Assembly (NCBI GenBank): GCA_905235775.1 | Contig: CAJOMY010000041.1 | Coordinates: forward strand, 1-11,659 | DNA length: 11,659 bases | Direction: 5' to 3' | From: an uncultured Bacteroidales bacterium | Lineage (GTDB): Bacteria > Bacteroidota > Bacteroidia > Bacteroidales > UBA932 | In this document: positions 1 through 5,695 of the stretch, piece by piece | Layout of the letters: each line of letters begins with the position of its first letter | Numbering within the stretch: position 1 is the first letter of the stretch | Position numbers and translations under genes: made by a program | The notes under the pieces: model-generated | What the model saw: the letters and a program-made list of their open reading frames with translations, nothing else | Told to the model about the DNA's origin: nothing | Database searches by the model: none

Positions 1-108
1 CACGCGGGCGGCGATTTCACGGTTGTAAGACCATTCAAGGAGACGGCCATCAGGACTTCGCTTTCCTGCAGTTTCCCGGCCGTGTCCGTTGTCGATTAAA
101 ATTTTCAT
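1..108 (-). CDS. N-acetylmuramoyl-L-alanine amidase (Amidase_3 type), N-terminal fragment
   Basis: Only the first 36 codons lie in the window; the gene continues past the left edge. The start is the ATG whose complement is at 106-108. The peptide begins MKILIDNGHGRETAGKRSPD and continues with a LLEWSYNREIAARV segment. This matches the N-terminus of zinc-dependent Amidase_3 enzymes common in Bacteroides chromosomes and their mobile elements, which cut the bond between N-acetylmuramic acid and L-alanine in peptidoglycan. His9 (in NGHG) and Glu25 sit where the first two zinc ligands are expected. There is no signal peptide, as in the short cytosolic or phage-like members rather than AmiC-type cell-division amidases. 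A TACCTTTG -7 box lies 33 bp upstream of the start. The family call is fairly firm despite the short piece; the cellular role is unknown. Confidence 0.75.
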   Translation of the reverse strand, partial: MKILIDNGHGRETAGKRSPDGRLLEWSYNREIAARV

Positions 109-141
109 AGGACACAGAGTTTAGGTTGCAGGTCGGCAGAA

Positions 142-149
142 CAAAGGTA
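142..149 (-). promoter_or_regulatory. Bacteroidales-type -7 box for the amidase gene
   Basis: The minus strand reads TACCTTTG, a full match to the Bacteroidota TAnnTTTG -7 consensus. A TTTC about 20 bp upstream (170-173) is a weak -33 candidate. The predicted leader is about 26-30 nt. Confidence 0.5.
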
Positions 150-179
150 GCGAAAAATCGGATGAAAGGGAAAAATTCT

Positions 180-187
180 TATCTTTG
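180..187 (+). promoter_or_regulatory. Orphan TAnnTTTG -7 box facing right
   Basis: The plus strand reads TATCTTTG, a perfect -7 match, with no protein gene downstream in its orientation before the tRNA region. No good -33 TTTG is seen 19-21 bp upstream. Transcription would start near 194, just before a two-hairpin segment ending in a terminator-like structure. Confidence 0.4.
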
Positions 188-193
188 TAGCTA

Positions 194-264
194 CGCATCG
201 GCTGCCAAGCCGATATGTTAAATTTCGTACGGGGCCGGGCTGCTGTGAAGCTCCTGGCCCTTTT
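194..264 (+). ncRNA. Candidate small RNA with intrinsic terminator
   Basis: Two hairpins follow the orphan -7 box. The first has a perfect 7-bp stem, ATCGGCT (197-203) with AGCCGAT (208-214), closing a GCCA tetraloop. The second pairs GGGCCGGG (232-239) with CCTGGCCC (253-260) through one G-T wobble and is followed directly by TTTT (261-264), so it looks like a rightward intrinsic terminator. A linker of about 17 nt, including an AT-rich stretch, separates them. Together they would give a transcript of about 70 nt. No known RNA family is recognised. Alternatively this is debris from an integration event. The call rests only on promoter-hairpin-terminator geometry. Confidence 0.35.
232..264 (+). 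terminator. Terminator-like hairpin facing right
   Basis: An 8-bp GC-rich stem, 232-239 with 253-260 (one G-T wobble), is followed immediately by four T residues. It has no T-run on the minus strand, so it acts rightward if at all. No rightward protein gene precedes it, which fits a small RNA end. Confidence 0.45.
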
Positions 265-265
265 C

Positions 266-377
266 AGTACACAATAATTCGGCTTTAAGAATAGTACATT
301 TTCAGTACATTATTGCGAAAAAGCAGATACTAAAAATACCCCTCACAATCGTGAGAGGCACTTTGCTGCGGTGCGGA
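266..377. repeat. Left copy of duplicated att-like unit (degenerate tRNA-Asp 3' end)
   Basis: The unit holds AGTACA at 266-271, 293-298 and 304-309, then GCGAAAA (315-321), a hairpin (339-358), and GCGGTGCGGA (368-377). The last element is identical to the tRNA-Asp acceptor 3' strand and its flank at 493-502. The same parts occur in the same order in the right copy. The 29-bp segment 293-321 matches 419-447 at 26 positions. Beyond position 377 the match to the tRNA T-arm decays, so no intact tRNA remains here. Confidence 0.65.
331..358 (-). terminator. Terminator hairpin beside the degenerate tRNA 3' end
   Basis: On the minus strand CCTCTCAC pairs with GTGAGGGG over an 8-bp stem with one G-T wobble and a GATT loop (339-358), followed by TATTTTTAG. 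It sits just downstream of the tRNA-3'-end remnant, the same relative place as the real tRNA terminator in the right copy. Confidence 0.5.
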
Positions 378-400
378 AGGGACCGCAATTCCCGAAAAAC

Positions 401-502
401 AGTACATCGCGGATTTTTAGTACATTCTCAGTACATTTTGGCGAAAACTGAAACAAAAAGATGCCACACAGGTATCTGTAAGGCATCTTTAAGCGGTGCG
501 GA
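401..502. repeat. Right copy of duplicated att-like unit (ends in intact tRNA-Asp)
   Basis: AGTACA occurs at 401-406, 419-424 and 430-435, then GCGAAAA (441-447), a terminator hairpin, and GCGGTGCGGA (493-502), which is the acceptor 3' strand of the intact tRNA plus flank. The 11-bp spacing between the last two AGTACA motifs is identical in both copies, and the distance from the second motif to the tRNA end is 75 versus 74 bp. Clustered short direct repeats beside a tRNA 3' end resemble the arm sites of a tyrosine recombinase attachment region; that function is inferred. Confidence 0.65.
455..490 (-). terminator. Intrinsic terminator of tRNA-Asp
   Basis: On the minus strand a perfect 9-bp stem, AAAGATGCC (482-490) with GGCATCTTT (457-465), encloses a loop that has an inner ACAG/CTGT pairing. 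A short T-run follows. It begins 4 nt past the tRNA 3' end. Confidence 0.7.
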
Positions 503-568
503 CGAGGCTCGAACTCGCGACCTCCGGCGTGACAGGCCGGCATTCTAACCAAACTGAACTACCACACC
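494..568 (-). tRNA. tRNA-Asp (anticodon GTC)
   Basis: The minus strand folds into a full cloverleaf of 75 nt. The acceptor stem is GGTGTGG with CCGCACC (one G-T wobble). The D-arm contains AGTTCAGTTTGGTTAGAAT, the anticodon stem is CCGGC with GCCGG around loop CTGTCAC, giving anticodon GTC, and the T-arm is GCGAG-TTCGAGC-CTCGT. The discriminator base is G, an aspartate identity element. CCA is not encoded and must be added after transcription. The D-loop has one base more than the E. coli homologue. The gene has its own promoter (597-627) and terminator (455-490), and its 3' end is partly duplicated at 368-377. Confidence 0.97.
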
Positions 569-596
569 TTGGTTGATTCGTTTCCGAATGCGGATG

Positions 597-627
597 CAAA
601 GATAGCTATTATTTGGAAATCCACAAG
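597..627 (-). promoter_or_regulatory. Promoter of tRNA-Asp
   Basis: On the minus strand TATCTTTG (597-604) is a perfect -7 box. CTTG (624-627) is a -33 element exactly 19 bp upstream. Further upstream (about 628-665) the minus strand is A-rich, like an UP element that would suit a strong stable-RNA promoter. Transcription would start about 22 nt before the tRNA. Confidence 0.75.
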
Positions 628-682
628 CACCTTTCACTTTTTTTTCATTCTTTTTAGAAACCATTTCAATGTTTGCGAATGT

Positions 683-713
683 TTTGATTCTCGCCCGAAA
701 ATAACTATATTCG
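683..713 (+). promoter_or_regulatory. Promoter of the xylanase-esterase gene
   Basis: TTTG (683-686) and TATATTCG (706-713, one mismatch to TAnnTTTG) are 19 bp apart, the standard Bacteroidota spacing. The leader would be about 37 nt, AT-rich, ending in TTATTAAAC before the ATG, with no Shine-Dalgarno. No operator or riboswitch is seen. Confidence 0.65.
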
Positions 714-757
714 TGGCTACACAACACTGAACCTTTTTATTTCTTTATTTATTAAAC

Positions 758-2935
758 ATGAAGAGAACACTCATCGCCGGACTGTGCGCCCTCATCCTGG
801 GCGCCATCCCCGCAGGGGCCCAATGGGGTCCCCGGACTATCCCTGAGCCGACGGACGGCCTGAAGGATGCCTATCAGGGCTACTTCAAGATCGGTGTCGC
901 CGTCAACAACCGCAACGTACAGGATCCCGACCAGATCAAGGTCGTCCTGCGCGAATTCAACAGCATCACGGCGGAAAACGCCATGAAGCCCCAGCCGACC
1001 GAACCCCGCAAGGGCGAGTTCAACTGGGAGGACGCCGACCGCATCGCCGACTTCTGCCGCGCCAACGGCATCAAGATGCGCGGCCACACCCTGATGTGGC
1101 ACAGCCAGATCGGCAGCTGGATGTATCAGGACGAGAAGGGCAAGCTCCTGTCCAAGGAGGAGTTCTACGCCAACATGAAGCACCACATCCAGGCCGTCGT
1201 GAACCGCTACAAGGATGTCGTCTACTGCTGGGACGTGGTCAATGAGGCCGTCGCCGACAGCCCCGTCTACCCGGGCCGCCCCGAGCTGCGCAATTCCCCG
1301 ATGTACCAGATCGCCGGCGAGGAGTTCATCTACAAGGCCTTCGAGTACGCCCACGAAGCCGACCCGAACGCCCTCCTCTATTACAACGACTACAATGACG
1401 CCGAGCCCGCCAAGAGCCAGCGCATCTACAACCTCGTCAAGCGCATGAAGGACGCCGGCGTGCCCATCGACGGCATCGGCATGCAGGCCCACTACAATGT
1501 GTACGGCCCGTCGATGAAGGAAGTGGACGACGCCATCAAGCTCTACTCCACCGTCGTGGACCACATCCACCTCACCGAGCTGGACATCCGCATCAACGAG
1601 GACATGGGCGGAGGTCTGCGCTTCAACCAGGGCCAGGCCACGGTTTCCGACTGGGAGCGCACCCTGCAGCAGGACCAGTACGTGAACCTCTTCAAGGTCC
1701 TCCGCAAGCACAAGGATGTGATTGACTGCGTCACCTTCTGGAACGTCTGCGACAAGGATTCCTGGCTGGGCGTCCGCAACTATCCCCTCCTCTTCGACGA
1801 GAACTACAAGCCCAAGCAGGCGTACTTCGCCGTCAAGGGCTTCGATCCCAAGATGGACGACGCCGTGATCATCGAGGACTTCAAGCCGTCCGAGCTGAAC
1901 CAGCCCGGCCAGGAGTACCCGATGGTCAACTCCCAGGGCTACGCCCGCTTCAAGGTCAACGCCCCCAAGGCCACTTCCGTGATCGTCAGCCTCGGTCTCG
2001 GCGGCTCCGGCGGCACCGTGCTCCACAAAGCCGAGGACGGCTCCTGGATGGGCACCACCAGCGGCCCGATGGACGAGGGCTTCCACTATTATCACCTCAC
2101 CATCGACGGCGGCGTGTTCAACGACCCCGGCACCGGGAACTTCTACGGCTCCACCCGCTGGGAGAGCGGCATCGAGATCCCGGCGCACGACCGGGCCTTC
2201 TACGCCGAGCGCGACGTCCCGCACGGAAATGTCCAGCAGATCCTCTTCTGGTCCAACAGCACCAACCAGCTCCGCAAGGCCTTCGTCTACACGCCGGCCG
2301 GCTACGAGAAGAACAAGAAGAAGTATCCCGTCCTCTACCTGCAGCACGGCTGGGGTGAGAACGAGTACGCCTGGCATGTCCAGGGCCACGCCAACCTCAT
2401 CATGGACAACCTCATTGCCGACGGCAAGATCGAGCCGTTCATCATCGTGATGACCTACGGCATGACCAACGAGGGCTTCCGTCCCGGCCAGCCCCGCACC
2501 GGCGGCATGCGGAACATGATGGACAACGGCTTCGAGACCGTCCTCTGCGACGAGCTCATCCCGTACGTGGACGCCCACTTCCGCACGATTGCCAAGCGCG
2601 AAAGCCGCGCCATGGCCGGGCTGTCGATGGGCGGCATGGAGACCCACACCATCACCCTGGCCCGTCCGGAGGTGTTCGCGTGGTTCGGCCTGCTGTCCGG
2701 CGGCACCTACAATCCCGAGGAAATCGCGGCTGCCGGCCTGGACAACAAGTCCGTGAAGGGCATCTTCGTCGGCTGCGGCAGCAAGGAGGGCCCGGACCAG
2801 ATCCGCGCCGCCGCCCAGAAGCTGCAGGAAGCCGGCTACAACGCCAAGGGTTATGTCTCCGAGGGCACGGCCCACGAGTTCCTGACCTGGCGCCGCTGCC
2901 TGCTCGAGATGGCTCCGATGCTCTTCAAGAAATAG
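758..2935 (+). CDS. Secreted bifunctional GH10 endo-1,4-beta-xylanase / CE1 feruloyl-type esterase
   Basis: This 725-residue protein would cut the xylan backbone and remove ester-linked side groups such as ferulate or acetate. Residues 1-21 form a Sec signal peptide ending AGA-Q, with no lipobox, so it is exported. The GH10 domain spans about 31-365: WDVVNEA carries acid/base Glu163, HLTELDIRI carries nucleophile Glu274, and the WHSQ and QAHYN segments are conserved. An immunoglobulin-like E-set domain (about 370-480) links to a CE1 alpha/beta-hydrolase domain (about 490-725) with GLSMGG (Ser623) and GTAHEF (His706). The acid position after CG is Glu677 rather than the usual Asp. The architecture and length recall the Prevotella Xyn10D-Fae1A type. 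The gene is monocistronic, with its own promoter and a terminator 18 bp after the stop. No SusC/SusD or transporter partner lies beside it. The esterase substrate cannot be told from sequence. Confidence 0.95.
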   Translation: MKRTLIAGLCALILGAIPAGAQWGPRTIPEPTDGLKDAYQGYFKIGVAVNNRNVQDPDQIKVVLREFNSITAENAMKPQPTEPRKGEFNWEDADRIADFCRANGIKMRGHTLMWHSQIGSWMYQDEKGKLLSKEEFYANMKHHIQAVVNRYKDVVYCWDVVNEAVADSPVYPGRPELRNSPMYQIAGEEFIYKAFEYAHEADPNALLYYNDYNDAEPAKSQRIYNLVKRMKDAGVPIDGIGMQAHYNVYGPSMKEVDDAIKLYSTVVDHIHLTELDIRINEDMGGGLRFNQGQATVSDWERTLQQDQYVNLFKVLRKHKDVIDCVTFWNVCDKDSWLGVRNYPLLFDENYKPKQAYFAVKGFDPKMDDAVIIEDFKPSELNQPGQEYPMVNSQGYARFKVNAPKATSVIVSLGLGGSGGTVLHKAEDGSWMGTTSGPMDEGFHYYHLTIDGGVFNDPGTGNFYGSTRWESGIEIPAHDRAFYAERDVPHGNVQQILFWSNSTNQLRKAFVYTPAGYEKNKKKYPVLYLQHGWGENEYAWHVQGHANLIMDNLIADGKIEPFIIVMTYGMTNEGFRPGQPRTGGMRNMMDNGFETVLCDELIPYVDAHFRTIAKRESRAMAGLSMGGMETHTITLARPEVFAWFGLLSGGTYNPEEIAAAGLDNKSVKGIFVGCGSKEGPDQIRAAAQKLQEAGYNAKGYVSEGTAHEFLTWRRCLLEMAPMLFKK

Positions 2936-2953
2936 GCACTCGCCCCCTTTTGA

Positions 2954-2995
2954 ACGACCGGTTCCCGCATGCTGGCGGAAGCCGGTCGTTTTTTT
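2954..2995 (+). terminator. Rho-independent terminator of the xylanase-esterase gene
   Basis: A perfect 8-bp stem, ACGACCGG (2954-2961) with CCGGTCGT (2982-2989), extends inward by TTCC/GGAA with one bulged base and is followed by seven T residues counting the last stem base (2989-2995). It separates this gene from the transporter downstream. Confidence 0.9.
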
Positions 2996-3023
2996 GTCCG
3001 GACAGGAAAAAAGACGGCGGAAA

Positions 3024-3055
3024 TTTGGATATCCGGGCGGAAATGGCGAATTTTG
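3024..3055 (+). promoter_or_regulatory. Promoter of the YidE-family transporter gene
   Basis: TTTG (3024-3027) and GAATTTTG (3048-3055, one mismatch to TAnnTTTG) are 20 bp apart. Transcription from here would start near 3062. That places the ATG at 3043 upstream of the transcript and supports the start at 3082. Confidence 0.5.
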
Positions 3056-3081
3056 CCGCGCAAAAACAGCAGAACAACGAT

Positions 3082-4764
3082 ATGAATTTGTTCCTCGGCA
3101 CAGGGATCGCCCATACGATCCTGCTCTTCGCCGTCGTGATCGGCACCGGCCTCCTGCTCGGGAAGTTCAAGATCAAGGGGATCTCGATCGGATCCACCTG
3201 GATCCTGTTCCTGGGCATCCTGGTCAGCCATTTCGGCTTCCGGGCTGACCCGATCGCCCTTGAGTTCATGAAGGACTTCGGCCTCATCCTCTTCGTCTTC
3301 TCCATCGGATTGCAGGTCGGTCCGGGTTTCTTCCAGTCCTTCCGCAAAGGGGGTGTCACGATGAACCTGCTGGCCACAGGCATGATCCTGCTGGCTGTTC
3401 TGGTGACGCTGGCCATCCATTGGATCACCGGCGAGAGCCTGACCACGATGGTCGGCGTGATGTCCGGCGCCGTCACCAACACGCCCGGCCTCGGTGCCGC
3501 ACAGCAGACCCTGCTGGATGCGCTGACCGCCAACGGCTCCACGGCGGCAGCGGCCTCGTCCGCTGCCGATGAGCTGGCCTCCGCCTACGCCGTCGCCTAC
3601 CCGCTCGGCGTACTCGGTGTCATCTTTCTCGTCATTCTGCTGAAAAGCATCTTCAAGGTGGATCTGAAACATGAACAGGAAGAGCTGGAGAAGGCCGATA
3701 AACCGGCCGACAGCGCCCGCCGCATGCATTGCGAGGTGCAGAATCCGGCCGTGTTCGGCAAGCGTCTGTCGGACGTGGTGGGCGGCAACAGCGACAAGTT
3801 CCTGATCTCGCGCCTGATGCGAAACGGCGATATCTTCATTCCCGGCCCGGACACGGTCCTGGAACAGGGAGACAAGGTCCTCATCGTGACCTCACAGCCC
3901 AACGTGGAGACCGTGCGCATCATCTTCGGCGAGGAGGTGCCCCTGCACCTGGACGACTGGGTGCGTCAGGGCGAACACATCATCTCGCGCCGCCTGGCCA
4001 TTTCCAAGTCCGGTCTGACCGGCAAACACCTCCGCGAACTGCACATCCGGAACGACTACGGCGTCACCGTGACGCGCGTCATGCGCGCCGGCGTGGAGCT
4101 CGTGGCCCGGCCCGGCCTCATCCTCCAGATGGGCGACAGCATCCAGGTCGTCGGCACTCCGGACGCCATCGATCAAGTGGCCCGGCTGGTCGGAAACAAG
4201 CCCGAACGGCTCACGCACCCGAACCTCGTTCCCATCTTCCTCGGCATTGCCCTCGGCGTCATCTTCGGTTCGATTCCGATCCGCTTCCCGGGCATCCCGC
4301 AGCCGGTCCGTCTCGGCCTTGCCGGCGGCCCGCTGATCATCGCCATCCTGCTCGGCCACTTCGGCCCGAAATGGCGCATCACGACCTACACCACCCTCAG
4401 CGCCAACATGATGCTGCGCGAGATCGGTATCAGTTTCTTCCTGGCGGCCGTGGGTCTGGGCGCCGGAGAAGGCTTCGTCAGCGCCCTGCTCGACGGTGGA
4501 TACTGGTGGATCCTGTATGGCGCATTGATCACCTTGATTCCGGTGCTGCTCACCGGCCTGGTCGCACGGCTGGCGTTCAAGTTCAACTTCTACCAGATCT
4601 GCGGCCTGCTGTCCGGCGGCACCACGGATCCGGCTGTCCTGGCCTTTGCGCAGGACGCTTACGGCACGGACTACACTTCCGTCAACTACGCCACGGTGTA
4701 CCCGCTGACGATGTTCCTGCGGGTGCTGGCGGCGCAGCTGATGGTCCTGTTCGCAATCGCCTGA
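3082..4764 (+). CDS. YidE/YbjL (AspT, AAE family) membrane transporter with two RCK-C domains
   Basis: This 560-residue inner-membrane protein has the duplicated layout of the aspartate:alanine exchanger family (TC 2.A.81). An N-terminal hydrophobic half (about 5-190, roughly five segments) contains SGAVTNTPGLGAAQQ (128-142). Two cytosolic RCK_C/TrkA-C domains follow (about 215-285 and 298-370), with LISRLMRNGDIFIPG and GDSIQVVGTP signatures. The C-terminal hydrophobic half (380-560) contains GLLSGGTTDPAVLAFA (508-523). The length is close to E. coli YidE. AspT exchanges aspartate for alanine, but the substrate of YidE members is not established. The open frame extends far upstream, past an ATG at 3043; 3082 was chosen because the protein then begins in the usual family way and a promoter fits it. 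The stop abuts the stop of the convergent DUF3737 gene. Confidence 0.88.
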   Translation: MNLFLGTGIAHTILLFAVVIGTGLLLGKFKIKGISIGSTWILFLGILVSHFGFRADPIALEFMKDFGLILFVFSIGLQVGPGFFQSFRKGGVTMNLLATGMILLAVLVTLAIHWITGESLTTMVGVMSGAVTNTPGLGAAQQTLLDALTANGSTAAAASSAADELASAYAVAYPLGVLGVIFLVILLKSIFKVDLKHEQEELEKADKPADSARRMHCEVQNPAVFGKRLSDVVGGNSDKFLISRLMRNGDIFIPGPDTVLEQGDKVLIVTSQPNVETVRIIFGEEVPLHLDDWVRQGEHIISRRLAISKSGLTGKHLRELHIRNDYGVTVTRVMRAGVELVARPGLILQMGDSIQVVGTPDAIDQVARLVGNKPERLTHPNLVPIFLGIALGVIFGSIPIRFPGIPQPVRLGLAGGPLIIAILLGHFGPKWRITTYTTLSANMMLREIGISFFLAAVGLGAGEGFVSALLDGGYWWILYGALITLIPVLLTGLVARLAFKFNFYQICGLLSGGTTDPAVLAFAQDAYGTDYTSVNYATVYPLTMFLRVLAAQLMVLFAIA

Positions 4765-5616
4765 TCAGGCCTCCGGGCCGATGCGGATATCGCAGTCGGC
4801 CGGGGCCTTGATATTTCCGTCGAGAATCACTTCCCCGCACGAATCGGCCCGGATCGAGCCCGTGCGGGGATTTTTGATGGACGTGACATGCCCCCGGATG
4901 GTAGCGTGCACGTCAGAATATTCCAGCGCCAGATCGGCGTCCGGCTCAAAGGTGCAGTCCTCCAGCACAAGACCGTCCGCATAGCAGAGCGGCTGCGTGC
5001 CGCCGATACGGCAGCGCACCAGGCGCAGGTTTTTCGAATGCCAGCCCAGATATTCGCCGTTGATGAAGGAATCATAGACGGTCACGTTCTCCGTCTCCCA
5101 CAGGGAATCCTTGCTCTGCAGGTCGCTGTCGCGGATCTCCACGTTTTTCGTATGCTGGAAGGCATAGTTGCCGAAGAGCTTGAGGTTCCGTACACGGATA
5201 TTGCTGCAATTCATGAAGATATAGTCCGCTTCGCGGGCCTCCACGTTGTCGATGTCTATGCCGTCGCAGGCCCAGAAAGTCTCCTGTGCGTGCGGCATGA
5301 CCACGTTGCGCAGCCGGATGTCCCGGCTCTCGCGGAACATCTTCGGCGCCTGCTGGTCGCAGTTGCGCAGCTCCACCGAGCGGCTGTGCCACACCGAGGA
5401 ACGGGCGCTCTCGGCGAAGTGGCAGTCCGTCACGAGGACGTTGTCGCAGCACCAGAAAACATACTTGCCCTCAAAACGGCAGTGCAGCGCCTCGATGTCG
5501 GATCCTTCCTTGACGGAAGACTCTCCAAGGTGGATGGTGACATCTTCCAGACGCAGCCCGTGTTTGTTGTAGAGCGGCCTTTCGCCGCCGAATTCACGCT
5601 TAATGATGATTTTCAT
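4765..5616 (-). CDS. DUF3737 family protein, right-handed beta-helix
   Basis: This 283-residue protein matches the DUF3737 family in length and repeats; no biochemical function is known. It has no signal peptide or membrane segment, so it is probably cytosolic. From about residue 52 to 240 it is built of some ten rungs of 19-20 residues, each with an aromatic near the start, then a polar S/D/K-N step, then alternating hydrophobics, for example VFWCCDNVLV (53-62), FWACDGIDI (114-122), IFMNCSNIRV (133-142) and LGWHSKNLRL (190-199). This is a parallel beta-helix ladder. The start at 5616 (MKIIIKREF) is preferred over an in-frame ATG 11 codons upstream because the latter would lie upstream of the predicted transcript start. 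The gene ends exactly where the convergent transporter gene ends. Confidence 0.85.
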   Translation of the reverse strand: MKIIIKREFGGERPLYNKHGLRLEDVTIHLGESSVKEGSDIEALHCRFEGKYVFWCCDNVLVTDCHFAESARSSVWHSRSVELRNCDQQAPKMFRESRDIRLRNVVMPHAQETFWACDGIDIDNVEAREADYIFMNCSNIRVRNLKLFGNYAFQHTKNVEIRDSDLQSKDSLWETENVTVYDSFINGEYLGWHSKNLRLVRCRIGGTQPLCYADGLVLEDCTFEPDADLALEYSDVHATIRGHVTSIKNPRTGSIRADSCGEVILDGNIKAPADCDIRIGPEA

Positions 5617-5629
5617 AAAAAATTCTCTG

Positions 5630-5637
5630 CAAAGATA
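5630..5637 (-). promoter_or_regulatory. -7 box of the DUF3737 gene
   Basis: The minus strand reads TATCTTTG, a perfect TAnnTTTG match, 13 bp upstream of the ATG at 5616, giving a very short leader of about 7 nt. The -33 region has only a weak TTAC about 20 bp upstream. It lies back-to-back with the aminotransferase promoter. Confidence 0.6.
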
Positions 5638-5658
5638 GCCTTTTTGCAATTAATTAGG

Positions 5659-5666
5659 TAATTTTG
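5659..5666 (+). promoter_or_regulatory. -7 box of the aminotransferase operon
   Basis: TAATTTTG matches TAnnTTTG fully. The start codon at 5696 is 29 bp downstream, giving a leader of about 22 nt. No TTTG is found at the standard -33 distance; a TTTTTG at 5641-5646 is too close. The opposing DUF3737 -7 box is 21 bp away. Confidence 0.5.
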
Positions 5667-5695
5667 CCTGGTTTTTAACAAACGTTAGTAGCTTT

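Larger units (their letters stand above)
109..493. other. Non-coding region between amidase and tRNA-Asp
   Basis: This 385-bp stretch has no credible protein gene; the short open frames crossing it also run through the tRNA on one strand or the other. It holds, left to right, a leftward -7 box for the amidase, a rightward -7 box, a possible small RNA with two hairpins, two diverged copies of an AGTACA-bearing unit ending in a tRNA-Asp 3'-end sequence, and two minus-strand terminator hairpins. Each is listed separately. Confidence 0.7.

Noticed and set aside
368..392. A second tRNA gene at the left repeat unit.
   Set aside because: Only the acceptor 3' strand is intact; the T-arm is degraded and there is no anticodon or D-arm next to it.
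266..435. AGTACA motifs as a CRISPR array.
   Set aside because: The repeated word is only 6 bp, spacing is irregular (11 to 97 bp) and there are no equal-length spacers or cas genes.
343..552. Small open frames on both strands through the tRNA and repeats (69 and 65 codons).
   Set aside because: They run through the tRNA and terminator hairpins and have no start signals or homology that I recognise.
752..2875. A 707-codon open frame antisense to the xylanase-esterase gene.
   Set aside because: It is a GC-rich third-position shadow, with Gly/Ala/Val/Asp/Leu/His-rich text and no recognisable domain. The plus-strand gene has full catalytic motifs and a promoter.
2680..3081. A much longer transporter start within the xylanase gene (694 codons in total).
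   Set aside because: The added part crosses a strong terminator and out-of-frame xylanase sequence and is not like the YidE family.
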